A DNA stretch of 64,000 nucleotides, taken from assembly GCA_029953675.1 (NCBI GenBank), contig JAMWBK010000001.1, positions 2,765,001-2,829,000 on the forward strand, read 5' to 3'. Of this stretch, positions 34,289 through 45,815 are shown piece by piece. Within the stretch, counting starts at the first letter, position 1, and every line of letters starts with the position of its first letter. The position numbers and the translations under genes are program-made. The notes beneath the pieces were generated by a model. It was not told the origin of the DNA, did no database searches, and was given only the letters and a program-made list of their open reading frames with translations. This stretch comes from Rhodosorus marinus (Eukaryota; Rhodophyta; Stylonematophyceae; Stylonematales; Stylonemataceae).

Positions 34289-36272
34289 ATGGAGTCGACA
34301 GGATTCGTGCAGGTTAGCAGTGGAGCCTCGGGGAGGTTGAGGCGAGGAAGGAGTGTGGCGACTGCGCTTGGTCCATCGAACCTTGTGATCGCTGCGAATG
34401 CACTGAGCGGAACTGCATTGTTGATCGTTTTGGCGAGGCTGCGAGGTCAGACGAGATGGTGGTCGGCTGAGGGTCTGTTGCGGAGTGCGTTTCCGACGAT
34501 CTCGAGGGCGTCAGGAGGGCGGCGGGATGTGGAGTTCGGAAGCGGAACGGAATGGGTAAACTGCGATCCGTTCTCGTTCTCCAAGGAACTGAAGGGCAAG
34601 GTCGTACTTCTGCACTTTATGACGTACGGGTGTTCCAACTGTGTCCACGCGCTGGACTCGATCAGGGCGATCGAGGAGGAGGTTCAAGATCCGAGGCTGG
34701 TGATCATCAGCGTGAGCTGCGGGAAGCTGGTCCCTGAACGGGACTCAAAGAACGTCTCGGAAGCCGTTCAACGCCTTGGAATCAAACACTGCGTCGTCAA
34801 CGACACACAGCTTGAGCTCTGGCAGTCCGTGGGAGCACAAGGCTGGCCAACCCTGGCCCTCGTCGATGGAAAGGGCGTTTTGAAGGATGTCGCTATGGGA
34901 GAACCGTCTCCGACGGTTTTAACAAGAAGAATCAGAGAAGAACTTCAGCTCGTTCCCGAATCTACAGCAGCCTGGCGGCCTTCAATCTTATCAAACGTCT
35001 CGGCTTCAAGATTCTCATCAGCAATGCGCTACCCGAGCGCCGTTGCTATTGACGAACGCCGCGCGCAAACGTGGATTTCAGACTGCGGCAACCACAGAAT
35101 ACTCCAGCTCGATCAGCAAGGTCAAGTCACCAACGAATTCGGAGGCGCCGGCGAGGAAGGTTTCGAGGACGGAAGGGCCTCACATGCAAGGTTTCGTCGT
35201 CCTAATGGGCTGGCAATCTCCAACAAACACAACGCCCTGTTCGTCGCTGATACAGGCAACCACGCAATCCGAAGGATTGACCTGGATACATTGGAGGTAA
35301 GAATCGCTTTGGGTGACTTTTCACGAGAGGAGAAGAGGATGGAAATCGGCACCGCCGTTGAAGCCGCGCACGAGTCTGCATCCCCCAGGGTGACCGATGG
35401 GTTTTGATTTCATCGTTGCTGCCGGCTTGGCCGGTCGCATGCGGGCTTCGTAGGTCTTTGTCCAAGTGACCCTTTTTGCTGCTTCTTGCTCGTCCGTCCA
35501 GGTTTCAACTGTAGCCGGCGATGGTACTCAAGGCTTTGACCTTGTAGGTGGAAAGGTTGGCGCCGATCAGAAGCTGTGCTCACCAATGGATGTATGCGTG
35601 GTTTCTGGTCTCGAACTTTTGATTGTGGCTATGTCTGGTTCGAACCAGATATGGAAGATGGCGATGGATCGGATGGATGAAGGCCTTGTATCGTTTTCAG
35701 GGAACGGAAGCGAAAGACGGCTAGATTCCAGTTCGGCAGCCAGGGCTGAGTGGGCGCAGCCGTCGAGCGTCGTTGGCCATTCGTCATCAGACGGGGAGGA
35801 GCGTCGCGAGCTGCTGGTAGCTGATGCTGAGAGCAACTCGATACGATCGGTGAGCTTGGACCAGTCTAACTTTCCCACGAGGACGATCGCAGGCGGTGAT
35901 CCCCTGTTTCCGGATAATCTTTTTGCCTTCGGGGATAGAGTTGGGAACAGGTTCGTGGCCAGGTTTGCGCATCCGCTCGCTGTGGTAAGTGCAGGAGACG
36001 GCTCCCCGTACGCATTCGTCGCGGACACATACAATCACCGGATAAAGAAGGTGAACGTCCGTACCGGTTTCGTCTCTATTCTCTGCGGCACCGGCGCTCC
36101 CGGATTCTCAGACGGTACCGGTACCCAGGCATCGTTCTGGGAACCATGCGGACTGTCCCTGTCAGAAGAAAACGAAAGGTTGCTCGTAGCAGATCGAAAC
36201 AACCACGCCATCCGGGTGGTAAACCTCAGAACTGGATCAACTTCCACGATGAGGATCATGACAAGTGCATAG
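34289..36272 (+). CDS. Thioredoxin-like plus NHL-repeat protein (NHLRC2/SOQ1-like, 2 exons)
   Basis: Exons 34289-35296 and 35502-36272 join in phase to about 592 aa. The first ATG in frame is 34289. Residues 1-80 are Ser/Arg rich with a hydrophobic stretch (NALSGTALLIVLARLRG), possibly a transit peptide or anchor. A thioredoxin-like domain follows with the redox motif YGCSNC (Cys 115 and 118) and the cis-Pro segment GWPTLALVD. At least five NHL repeats form a C-terminal propeller (ISDCGNHRIL, VADTGNHAIRR, VADTYNHRIKK, VADRNNHAIRV). This is the Trx-NHL arrangement of NHLRC2. The plant plastid protein SOQ1 has it with an extra N-terminal HAD domain, which is absent here. The likely role is thiol-linked quality control or photoprotection. 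Both motif Cys are kept. Confidence 0.88.
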
Positions 36273-36777
36273 TCCAGAGGACTCCCCGCAAACCTAACGC
36301 TGTACCACAAAAACCGTGAGATTCAATAGAGTGTTGTGTATATGGAATCCAGCCGGCGAGGTCGCCAAACATTCGTTCCCGAGCATGAACTGTTACTAAA
36401 GCCCGCTAATGTCAACCTGCTCACAAATCACGAATCCAACACCTTCTCACTCGACTGTCACGGCTGAATTTTGTACATACTACATCGGCGAACATGGTGG
36501 CTATTCACCGAGCACTCAGCTAAGACCTTTCAGCTTGCCAAGGAAGCGGGCAGTAGCCAACACTTTCGCCTGGGGCTGCTCAAGGAGTGGAGATGGTGCT
36601 CGTCAATACAGTTGTGGGGGGGGCGGCAAGCAGATTATGTGAGCGTGCTCTTCTATGCTCCTTTCACGAATGCCCGCACTTCCTGTCGGCTGCTTGTCCC
36701 AGGAAGACGGAATCGGCGCGCTACGACCCAGCCGGCGGAGCCGGCCTCACCTTCACGCCTCAACCAACTAACATGCC
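36273..36777. other. Intergenic, no clear gene
   Basis: Short ORFs in all plus frames run into the minisatellite that follows. There is no family resemblance. Confidence 0.4.
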
Positions 36778-36918
36778 GGGACATCTGGGACATCAGGGAC
36801 ATCAGGGACACCTGGGACACCTGGGACACCTGGGACACCTGGGACACCTGGGACACCTGGGACACCTGGGACACCTGGGACACCTGGGACACCTGGGACA
36901 CCTGGGACACCTGGGACA
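36778..36918. repeat. 9-bp minisatellite, about 15 units
   Basis: The unit is GGGACACCT. The first units read GGGACATCT or GGGACATCA, and from about 36,806 onward they are identical. Because 9 is a multiple of 3, every frame stays open. The plus frames read GHL, WDT or GTP repeats. One plus frame starts at an ATG (36,774), reads MPGHLGHQ, and ends GQSLEQADKYILGLMESMAK after the repeat, a possible 69-aa product. Confidence 0.95.
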
Positions 36919-37029
36919 ATCCTTGGAGCAGGCCGACAAGTATATCTTGGGGTTGATGGAGTCGATGGCGAAGGAGGAATGAAGACGGGTTTTGAAAGCG
37001 AAATTTTTAACTATTGAGAATTGGTCACT

Positions 37030-37704
37030 ATGGGAGGTGATGAACCTGATCGAAGTGGCTCAGTGTAAGTATAAGTAAATATCCTTTTTGTATTTTTTTG
37101 GGGTGTTGTGGCTCTCGATATGATTGTGGGGCACGCGGACTTCCCCACCGAAGAGGGAAGGCAGTTTGCATCGATGCTGGCTAGTGTAGGATTATGTTTT
37201 GGAGCCGGCTTCGCCGGCTGGTCGTATCGAGTATCTGTATCTGAATTTTGTTAATTTTCTTTTTCTTCTGTTCGTGTGGTTTAGTGGTCGACGAGGTGGT
37301 GGAGGAGGATTGGGACCTCGAGTTAGAAGTAGTGGGAAAGGAGGTGGTGAAAGGAGTAAGACGAACGGAGATCGTGGTGCTTTGGAGGAATCGCGTGGTG
37401 TAGAGCGGAAGTTTAATAGCGATGAAGCTGCGGCGATGATGCGTGAGGAGTGGAAGAGGACGATGGATCTTCTGAGGGGGCCTGAGAACCGTAAGGATCT
37501 GTTGCTATTACCTTGCGTTCTCGTGAGGTTTCTGCTGCTGATGCTATATCTTCTGTTCTGTGTTTTCTGACTTGGGAAGAACGTCCGGTGGTCAGTAGAA
37601 GAAGTGATAAGGCATGGACTTCCAAAGGTGGAAGCTCAGGTTCGGCTGATTTTCTCAGCATGCTCGACGCAGCAATGAAGGATTCCAAGACTGATGGCTC
37701 ATAG
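37030..37704 (+). CDS. Small unknown protein, 2 exons, possible 1-nt frameshift
   Basis: ATG 37030 opens a 35-nt exon (MGGDEPDRSGS) ending at GTAAGTATAAG. The acceptor after a long pyrimidine tract (TTTTCTTTTTCTTCTG...TTTAG, 37,284) joins in phase to a Gly-rich basic segment, then FNSDEAAAMMREEWKRTMDL and NRKDLLLLP. Just after that (about 37,512) the likely frame shifts by one base and continues REVSAADAISSVL to a stop at 37,702-37,704. Either the gene is broken by a 1-nt deletion, or the sequence has an error, or an intron (GTAAGG at 37,491 to CAG near 37,600) gives a different C-terminus. The family is not recognised. A short hairpin (37,203-37,219) lies in the intron. Confidence 0.45.
37203..37219. 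repeat. Short hairpin, 3-nt loop
   Basis: AGCCGGC-TTC-GCCGGCT, inside the putative intron of the 37,030 gene. Confidence 0.8.
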
Positions 37705-38057
37705 GAAGAACTGCAACCCCAAGAAAGAAAGAAAACTCAAAACCAAAAAACGAGTGTCCGTCGATCAGTTCGCACGTGCGAGATCATTGAACCAATCTCC
37801 GCCTGCAAGCCATGACCGGTGCGATCTGCTCTCCCTACCACGGTACAAAGTCTTCCAAAGATGTCGTTCACGAAACAAGAACCTGAGATGTTAATAATTT
37901 CAAAAACCTGCATCCGAGCAATACGACAAAGGAGCCAAGACCCATGAACCAGAAATCTTTCGTGGGCAATCGCCCCACGTTGTATTCGACTTCCTGCCAA
38001 AGCCGTGATGGTCCACATGTACTCAACCCGCTGATCGCAATACTCTGAAGAACCACA

Positions 38058-38213
38058 TTATCTACTCAGATGATCTCAAGACGCTTTCACAAAACAGAAC
38101 CGAATTATCCACTCAGACGATCTCAACAACGCTCACACAAAACAGTGGGGAACAAATTCTGAAAGTTCAGTTACCTTTATCTGATCGACATCTCAAGGCG
38201 CTCTCACAAAACA
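38058..38213. repeat. Three degenerate tandem units (about 40 bp)
   Basis: Units at 38,058-38,097, 38,105-38,143 and 38,179-38,213 share ATC-ACTCAGA-GATCTCAA followed by CGCT-CACAAAACA. The third is separated from the second by the dispersed 40-bp repeat (38,149-38,190), which it partly overlaps. Confidence 0.7.
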
Positions 38214-38592
38214 ATTTCCTGTCGAATACGACTCGTAGGCAAACTGCTCTAATCAGTTCGGGATTGATAGACAAGCATCCTTTGTCAATACCTCTTTCCA
38301 TCTGGGCAACCTCTCGTCACGACCAAGAAGCAAGGAATGCCGTATACATACTTTTCAAAGAGCAGATAGATGTTTTATTCGCGTGCGGCAACTATGTGCA
38401 ATAAGGCCGGTGTTCCTCAAAAATGCAAAACAAACAAAACATCGATCTTCAAACGTCCGAGGCTAATTGGCTACATAGGTAGGTGGGTCTATTCTCTCTT
38501 CTACCGGCATCTGCACTTCTGTTTTATACAACGGGGAAAAGGGAATGTTTGTTGTCGTCCCTCCCCCTCCCCGGGTAGGGACTCCGCACCCC

Positions 38593-41409
38593 TTACGAGT
38601 ACATCCTATTTCCGGTTGGGGTTCTCTGAAATTCTCGGACGGGAGAGAAACGGAGTTTATCGTCGGCGACGTCGACGTTGATCGTGTCTCCATTCTTGAA
38701 ATTGCCGCTGAGGATTCCCTTGGCAATTGGAGTTTCCAGCTCCTTTTGCACTGCTCTCTTCAAAGGTCTGGCTCCGTACACAGGGTCGTACCCGACCTTT
38801 CCTATCCAGGCCCGGGCCGCTGGGGTAAGCTCGACCCTGAGCTTCTTCTCCTGAACCCGCTCGTTGAGCTGGTCGACCTGGATGTCAACAATCTCGCGCA
38901 GCTCCTCCGGTCCGAGGGCGTGGAAGATGATGAACTCGTCCAAGCGGTTCAGGAACTCTGGCCTGAACTGCGCCCGCATTCGGTTCATTACCGTCTCCCG
39001 CATCTGCTCGTACTGGGATTCACCGTTGAGCATTCCCAGGATCGCATCGGACCCAATATTCGAGGTGAGTATGATCACAGTGTTCGTAAAGTCGATCACT
39101 CTGCCCTGTGAGTCAGTAATTCGGCCATCATCTAGAACCTGCAGCAGAATGTTGAAAACGTCTGGATGCGCCTTCTCAATCTCGTCGAACAGAATCACCG
39201 AGTAGGGTCGACGCCGAACTGCTTCAGACAGCTGACCCCCCTCGTCGTATCCAACGTAGCCAGGAGGCGCTCCAACGAGCCTGGACACGTTAAACTTCTC
39301 CATGTACTCGCTCATATCCAACCGAATCAAAGCGCTGTCGCTATCGAACATCTGCTCGGTGAGGGCCTTTGCGAGCTCGGTCTTTCCAACACCGGTAGGA
39401 CCTAGAAACGCAAACGACGCAATTGGCCGATTCGGATTGGACAGTCCCGCTCGCGACCTCTGCACTGCTTCGGCTATCGCCTTCACCGCCTCCCGCTGTC
39501 CAACGACGCGCTTCGCCATGGAATCTTCCAGGTGGAGCAGTCTATCCGCTTCCGTCGAAAGCAGCTTCTGGACGGGGATCCTCGTCCAGGCGCTAATCGT
39601 CGCGGCGATGTCGTCCTCAGTCACCTCATTTCGCAGAAGTGGTGCGGCGTCGGAGGTCTCCATGTTGCTTTCCATGGCCTTCAACTTATCCTCCAACTCT
39701 GGAAGTCTACCAAACTTGAGCTCCGCTGCACGATTCAGGTCATACACCTGTTCCGCCTGCTCAGCTTCAGCTTTCACATCCTCTATCTGTGCCCGGAGGT
39801 CCTTCACTCCATCAATACCCCCTCTCTCCAGATCCCATTGGTCCTCAAGTCGGCGCTGATCCTTCTTGAGACCCGACAGCTGCTGTTCGATCTTGGATAG
39901 CCTCGTAGTGGACACACTGTCTTTCTCCTTTTTCAAGCTCAGCTTCTCCATCTCCAACTGGAGTATCTTCCTGTCAAGGCTGTCCAGCGCTGAAGGCTTG
40001 GATGTAATTTCCATCTTCAACTTCGCCATGCTCTCGTCGACCAGGTCAATGGCCTTATCAGGGAGAAACCGGTCGCTTATGTAGCGGTTTGAAAGAGTTG
40101 CCGCTGCCACGAGAGCGGAATCCTGAATCCTTACGCCGTGGTGCATCTCATACCTCTCCTTCAAGCCTCGAAGAATAGAAATCGTATCGGTTACCGACGG
40201 CTGGTCAACCATGACCTGCTGGAATCTCCGTTCGAGGGCCGCATCTTTCTCTATATACTTTCTGTACTCGTCCAGCGTCGTCGCACCAATGCACCGAAGT
40301 TCTCCCCTGGCCAACATGGGCTTCAGCAGGTTGCCAGCATCCATAGCCCCATCCGTTTTCCCGGCGCCAACGACCGTATGTATTTCATCAATAAACAGGA
40401 TAACGCTGCCCTCAGCTTCCGTCACCTCGCTCAGAACGGCCTTCAGGCGTTCTTCAAACTCTCCTCTGTACTTTGCACCAGCCAATAAAGCCCCCATATC
40501 AAGCGCGATAAGCCGGCGGCCTCTCAACGATTCTGGTACGTCGTTGCTCACTATTCGCTGCGCCAAACCCTCCGCAATGGCAGTCTTTCCAACACCTGGC
40601 TCACCGAGAAGGATGGGATTGTTCTTTGTCCTCCGCGAGAGAATCTGGATCGCGCGCCTAATTTCATCGTCTCTTCCAATGACGGGATCCAACCTCTTCT
40701 GCCTTGCGTCGGCGGTCAGATCTCGTCCGTACTGGTTCAGCGCTTCGAAAGTGCCCTCAGGCGTTTTTGTAGTTACATTCTTCCCAGCTCGAATCTCTTC
40801 AATTGCTTTGACCAGCTTATCTTCTGTGATGCCCGTTCCGGAAAACACGTTCCAAAGCCTTCGTTCCCTCGAACAAGCCAAAAGAAGAAGATCCACCGAA
40901 ATAAACGTATCTTTACGCTTGTCCTTCTCCTTCTGCGCATCAGTTAATACGTCACGGAGAGAATTTCCCATAATGTGAGAATCCGGTTCCCGCACTTTGG
41001 GCTGCGACTCCAAATAGGAAACCGCCTTCCGCTCCAAATCCTTCGCCTCAACGCCTACAACTTCCAAAACCCTCGCGACCAAAGGATCTTCAAGCAGCGC
41101 GATCAGCAGCACCTCCGCCTCAATCATCTGCTGCGACGCTTTCCTCGCAACCGTCGAAAGCTTTCCCAGAACATCCCAGGCCTTGTCCGTGTACCTCTCC
41201 GGGTCAAGCAAACCACCACCTGTGTTCGCCTTCATCATCGTAATAACCCGCCTCGGTCCTCCATACACCCCAACCGGCAGTTTCGATCTCCTGAAACCCG
41301 GCCGGTACGCCACAAAACTGCTCGTCCTGGAAGCCACATGCTCAACTCCACTAACACTCAATCGTGGCCCTACTCCCACCACAAACCCTAACCCATCACC
41401 CGTCCCCAT
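38593..41409 (-). CDS. clpB: ClpB/HSP100 disaggregase, probably plastid
   Basis: Intronless, about 938 aa from ATG 41409. An upstream in-frame ATG at 41508 would add 33 residues. Residues 1-65 are basic and hydroxylated with Phe 9 ([18 protein letters not shown]), like a red-algal-type plastid transit peptide. The Clp N-domain follows, then AAA-1 with GEPGVGKT and [13 protein letters not shown]. Next is the M-domain coiled coil that distinguishes ClpB from ClpC ([15 protein letters not shown] onward). AAA-2 has GPTGVGKT and [13 protein letters not shown]. There is no ClpP-binding IGF-type loop that I can see. Hexameric ClpB threads aggregated proteins together with Hsp70. A TATA box lies 140 bp upstream. 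Confidence 0.95.
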   Translation of the reverse strand: MGTGDGLGFVVGVGPRLSVSGVEHVASRTSSFVAYRPGFRRSKLPVGVYGGPRRVITMMKANTGGGLLDPERYTDKAWDVLGKLSTVARKASQQMIEAEVLLIALLEDPLVARVLEVVGVEAKDLERKAVSYLESQPKVREPDSHIMGNSLRDVLTDAQKEKDKRKDTFISVDLLLLACSRERRLWNVFSGTGITEDKLVKAIEEIRAGKNVTTKTPEGTFEALNQYGRDLTADARQKRLDPVIGRDDEIRRAIQILSRRTKNNPILLGEPGVGKTAIAEGLAQRIVSNDVPESLRGRRLIALDMGALLAGAKYRGEFEERLKAVLSEVTEAEGSVILFIDEIHTVVGAGKTDGAMDAGNLLKPMLARGELRCIGATTLDEYRKYIEKDAALERRFQQVMVDQPSVTDTISILRGLKERYEMHHGVRIQDSALVAAATLSNRYISDRFLPDKAIDLVDESMAKLKMEITSKPSALDSLDRKILQLEMEKLSLKKEKDSVSTTRLSKIEQQLSGLKKDQRRLEDQWDLERGGIDGVKDLRAQIEDVKAEAEQAEQVYDLNRAAELKFGRLPELEDKLKAMESNMETSDAAPLLRNEVTEDDIAATISAWTRIPVQKLLSTEADRLLHLEDSMAKRVVGQREAVKAIAEAVQRSRAGLSNPNRPIASFAFLGPTGVGKTELAKALTEQMFDSDSALIRLDMSEYMEKFNVSRLVGAPPGYVGYDEGGQLSEAVRRRPYSVILFDEIEKAHPDVFNILLQVLDDGRITDSQGRVIDFTNTVIILTSNIGSDAILGMLNGESQYEQMRETVMNRMRAQFRPEFLNRLDEFIIFHALGPEELREIVDIQVDQLNERVQEKKLRVELTPAARAWIGKVGYDPVYGARPLKRAVQKELETPIAKGILSGNFKNGDTINVDVADDKLRFSPVREFQRTPTGNRMYS

Positions 41410-41544
41410 CTTCACTAAAACCAACCCCCCAAAAAAGACAGATCCGGTTCCTCCCACTTCAAGCAAAAACCAAAAACTCCCCTCCCCCGCCCCCTTTCCC
41501 CTCCCCATCCTCCCCAACCTTCCAGACTCTCTGCCTAACGTCCC

Positions 41545-41554
41545 TTTTTATATA
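41545..41554 (-). promoter_or_regulatory. Probable TATA box of clpB
   Basis: On the minus strand GTATATAAAAAGGG lies about 140 bp upstream of the clpB start codon. This is a good match to a TATA element in the correct orientation. Confidence 0.5.
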
Positions 41555-43909
41555 CTTACGAAATCTCAACGATCCCAACAAACGCCCGTTTTTTCATTGT
41601 CCCATAAAATTCCAAAGTTTCAATAACTTCCGGGGTTTTCAAGAAAACCCGAGAATTTTCCATGAAGTCAGTCATTTTGTCGCGTCGGGTTTCTGGAATT
41701 TTCTTTATGGCATAGTAGCGGTGGAATTATTTGATTTTCTTGTTTGTATGTTTGGGGGTTATCCAATAGACTTTTAATGATTGGGATTGGTCGGGCTCGG
41801 GCGGCTCGGGGAGGAGGGAAGCGGATGGAGACGACTGACTGATACTGTGAGATGTCTTCATGGACGTTTAGGGTTCATGATAGTACCTCTAGAACTGCCA
41901 TAGTTCACGGCAGTTCTTACCTGCCAGTTCAGAAAACTCTCGTTTTGCGGCATCAGTTCCCCCTAACGGAATGAAAAGCGTCCGGTAAAACTTACGGGTT
42001 TGCACCCTTCGATGCTCGACGGTTCTTTCTTTTCGGGCGCAGGCGGGGCCTTCATCAGAGACGTTTCAGGAACCCTCACGGGCCCAAGAAGTTTTCTTGG
42101 GCCCGTTCGTGGGACCGTTCAAATGATGGCAACGCATCTCAACAAGTAATCACCATCACTGTTTGTACGTTCTGCGAGGCTTCTCTTCAGCTTGTGGCTC
42201 AAGAAGCTCTGTAAAAGTCCGTAAGCAGTTCTTAAGCATAATAGAAACGTGCCGAAGCTCAATCGTTGATCAGTCCGTTGTCCTTAGATCCTCTCCCCAC
42301 CCCCACCCCAAGCAGGTTTTATGTACTCAACCCGCAAGCCGCGTGCACTAAATCCCCACTCCCCAATTATTCTCCAAAACATTAAATATTAAATCGTCTT
42401 GCAATAATTTTATTCATACGTTCTTTTTAATTCATAAAATAAAAATAATTATCTTGAAAAAAATAATTTTATGATCGTCGCAGTTGTTTCGGATACACAG
42501 AATTATTTAGATTGAATGTTTGCGTAGTGATTGAAAGGCGTTTAACATCCACCAATTGCCGCGCCATGTGATAGTAGACTGAAGAAATGGGAAGGGGTAA
42601 TATAGAATTCCAAATAGTTCATATTTTGTTATCAATTAGGTAGAATTGAATGTTACGACAACTGGTGCTTAGGGGGTCGACAAACTGGTTGGTAGATTTG
42701 ATTATTTTCCCTCATGGGATTGTGTGTTTTGGAAGAATCTTGCTAGCAATGGCAATATTTATTCTTTATTCTTTTCACGTTGGATATGAGGGAGAAAGGC
42801 TTTTTGACGCCAAATTAGAGAGGCTCCCGGCCCGATTTTTCTCCATCATGAATACACTGGATTTGCGTGGGTTTCCTTTTCTTTGGGGGGGTGGGTGGGT
42901 GGTAGCGGAAAGGGGTAAAATGGAACTGGCTTGTTTTGTTATTTTTTGGTGCTGTCGAGCGCGGCTGTTGTTTGTGGTGAGAAGGGGTGAGGGGTTCTAA
43001 TTCAAGCCAAGAAACCGGTGTTGTAAAGATGGTCATGGCTGAAGATGCCAGAAATCTTTGAATCTTTGGCCTTTCCTTGCGGCCAAAGGTGGTTTGTGCG
43101 TCCTGATTGGATCTGACTGGATTGTTGACAATGTTCCCTACGAGTTTGATGAAAATCTAGTTGACCGGGCCAAAAACTGAGTGCGTGAATTGAGGGATTG
43201 ATGGCGACTGTTACTCGTGGAGTGGTGAAACCATTGGATTTTGTGGGCGCAGATCGGGCTAAGGTTCATGCTTCCATAGAGGTCTGGAGGGAAATCTGAC
43301 CGAGTGGCTATTGTTACATGAGCCTGTATCAAGAATCCTGAATTTTCCTGGTGCTAGTCCGTCCAGCGCGGTTGTGTGGCAATGCGGTTGCGAAAGACTG
43401 GCTTGAGGGAAGCATGGGGAATGGTACCTGCAAATAGTGGACTTTTCGTATGTTGATCGGGCCAATGTCTGCTAGTAGGTCGGCGAGGAGAAGGTGGGGG
43501 GGGTTTGGTGTGGACGGATTTGGCTCGACGGCCAATGTTACCGGAGAATCCTGGATTTTGTGGCAGCTGATCGGGCCCCCGAAAAGTACTGCTACTGCCG
43601 AGGAAGGGGGAAGGGAGGGGAAGGGGGATGCGAAAGTACTCCTAGGAGAGTGATCGGCGGATGAGGCCCATGATACCGGGAAATGGAAGAAAGTACTGAT
43701 TTTTGTCTGGGTTTTGTTGGCCAACTATCGTCAGAAAGTATCTGGCCGAATGTCTGGTTCTGGGAAGATGTATTTATCGGCCGCTCTAGGTACGGGTTGG
43801 CGTCCGAAGTGGGTGGCGGAGGGATTGAAGCAGAGCGGATCCTTGGGTCTTGTGTGGAGGTTGTTGAGAGCCCCGGGCCTCTTCGTGGTGTCACACAATT
43901 TCGAAAAGC
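41555..43909. other. Long intergenic region with hairpins and AT-rich core
   Basis: It contains a 9-bp-arm hairpin at 41,891-41,917 (AGAACTGCC/GGCAGTTCT) and a 13-bp-arm hairpin at 42,078-42,106. A very AT-rich block spans 42,360-42,480. The stretch 43,140-43,620 has loosely repeated GGATTTTGTGG and GATCGGGC words. No convincing gene was found. Confidence 0.45.
42078..42106. repeat. 29-bp perfect hairpin, 13-bp arms, 3-nt loop
   Basis: ACGGGCCCAAGAA, loop GTT, then TTCTTGGGCCCGT. No mismatch. It lies in non-coding DNA. Confidence 0.95.
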
Positions 43910-45499
43910 ATGGAGCCTATCAAGTATGATATGAGCGCTGACGATTGGGACCTACCCATTGATGCCGATGTCCAGGTTGGTCCACAGTCCTGGCTTGAGC
44001 GGGGATTGAACGGTGGTTCGAATTCTCCCCTGCTGGGCCAAAATACCAGTTATGTAAGCGGGCTAGTGGAGGCCAAGGAATTCAAAGGAATTCGCCCTGG
44101 CGCTAGTCCAAGATTCGTGGAAGGAGTCCCTCACGCTCGAGGGTCGAGGGAGATTCGTATTGATTCGCTTGGCAATCCTACGCCAGCACCGCTGAGCGAT
44201 CAGGGGTTGAGGTGATCAAAACGTATCTAAGGGGGGGGCGATAATCACTGGCTAACGCTGTTTTTTGGCACCGCAGCGTGAAAGTTACCCGAAAGAAAGC
44301 AGAGACGAGCATTCAGAAAATTGCCCGAGCTTCAAGTCAGGCCCCGAGAAACCGCGTTCTGAATATGGTACGATGGAGCACGACTAATCCGGCGCTCTTT
44401 GGGGACAACCTTTGCCTGAGGTCCACGCAGCTGCTTGTGATTCTGAAACATTTCTTGAGGGTGGATTTGGACAACCCAAGGCCTGCAAGAAAGGTGGCGA
44501 TGTTTCGACACTCATGTGCAAGCGATCATGGTCACTTCAGCGCAGCAAACTGCGAAGCACGTACAGGTCCAAAGCCTCGAAGGAAGCCAGAACCCAGTCA
44601 AACAACATTGGCGCTCGTGACAGAGGTGGTCTCGGCCTTTCACATCTTGCACAGAGTTTCGACATTGGCGTTGGTATAGGTCGGGATCTTCAACCTTTCG
44701 ATTTCCAGCAACCGTTCGAACCAGTCGATGGAGACCTCGCCGACTCGCCGACTATGCTGCCTGTGCATGAGCAAACGCCGCGTTCTCGGTTGGTAGCGCA
44801 GGAGGGAGCTGAAACTGAGCCCTCTGAGTTGCGCTCTCAATGTCTTCTTCCCGCGGAAAGCGGAGAGATGGGGGCAAGGTATGGCTCTGAGAGCTATTTC
44901 CTCAGTCCTGAACCGCAAAACGATTTGGCTCAAGCATTCCAACCGCCGAGGTACACGACAAAAACCCTCACAACCATTCCACGATCATTCAACTCGACTC
45001 ACTGCGTCCCGTCTCCAGCATGCAACCTTTCGCGGTTGGGCTCGGTAGCCCCCCAGCTCCAGCATATGGCCCTCTACAACCCCATCCGGACGTATTGAAC
45101 ATCACCAAAAGCAGCGATCCGCAAGCCGGGGAAGATCCTAAGCTCAATGACGGTCTCCATCAGACCAAGATTGATAAATTCGTGCGACCTCTGGCGCACT
45201 CCAAGAACAACCGCATGCTCAAAGCAAAGGGTTCAAAAGAGAACATGGAAATCACAAACTTCTTCAAACCCGCAAAGGCAAAGGCGTCTGCGGCAATCGG
45301 GAACCCGCCAACGGCCACAAGGCCAACGTCGTCATGCTCTCATGCAGTCAAACCTGGGGTGACCAAGATGTTGCACCGAGATGCCACTAGAACTGCTAAA
45401 GTAATCGCTGACAATCTACTTCGACGTGGTAATGTGTTCGAGCGGGATATCCAAAGCACAGGAACCAGTCCAAGCCTAAGAATCGGGCAGCTGGCTTAA
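43910..45499 (+). CDS. Unknown protein with two PIP-like motifs (about 4 exons)
   Basis: Exon 1 (43910-44211) starts MEPIKYDMSADDWDLPIDAD. A GTGATC donor leads to an acceptor at 44,276 (TTTTTTGGCACCGCAG). The frame then changes between about 44,368 and 44,420, best explained by a 52-nt intron (GTACGA to GAG). The third exon ends at 44,950, and a 68-nt intron joins AG to C-ATG in phase at 45,019. The protein ends at 45,499. The spliced product is about 440 aa, mostly disordered and Ser/Pro/Gln rich. Near the C-terminus QTKIDKFVRP and, 30 residues on, NMEITNFFKP resemble PCNA-interacting boxes. The second has Asn where Gln is usual. I know no family. A role at replication forks is an inference from these motifs alone. 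The second intron is the weakest part of the model. Confidence 0.5.
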
Positions 45500-45815
45500 T
45501 CACTTTCGTCGCGTAGCAAAACCTCGAGTCCATCTAGGCTTTTCAAGTAGGGCCCCTCCCACTCATGGATTCAAAGCAAAAACAAACCTTTAATAAACCA
45601 CCACGACAACCACCCAAAACCCACCAAAAAACGGAAACGGATCATTACAAGCAAACGAAGCAAAATCTATTCACACCAGTCGAGGGCCACCCAAGATCGC
45701 GTCCGAATCCCGAGATTCAAGCACACCAGCACAAGAGCGCTAGCGCGCAAGCGCAAAACCGAAAACCGAAAACTCTCCCTGATCGGCGGATCTGGCCTTT
45801 GCGTAACACGGCTAG
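45500..45815. other. Short intergenic region between convergent genes
   Basis: A-rich, 3' ends of both flanking transcripts. No gene seen. Confidence 0.4.

Noticed and set aside
44005-44035. GGTTCGAATTC resembling a tRNA T-arm
   Set aside because: No acceptor stem or D/anticodon arms fit around it, and it lies inside an open coding frame.
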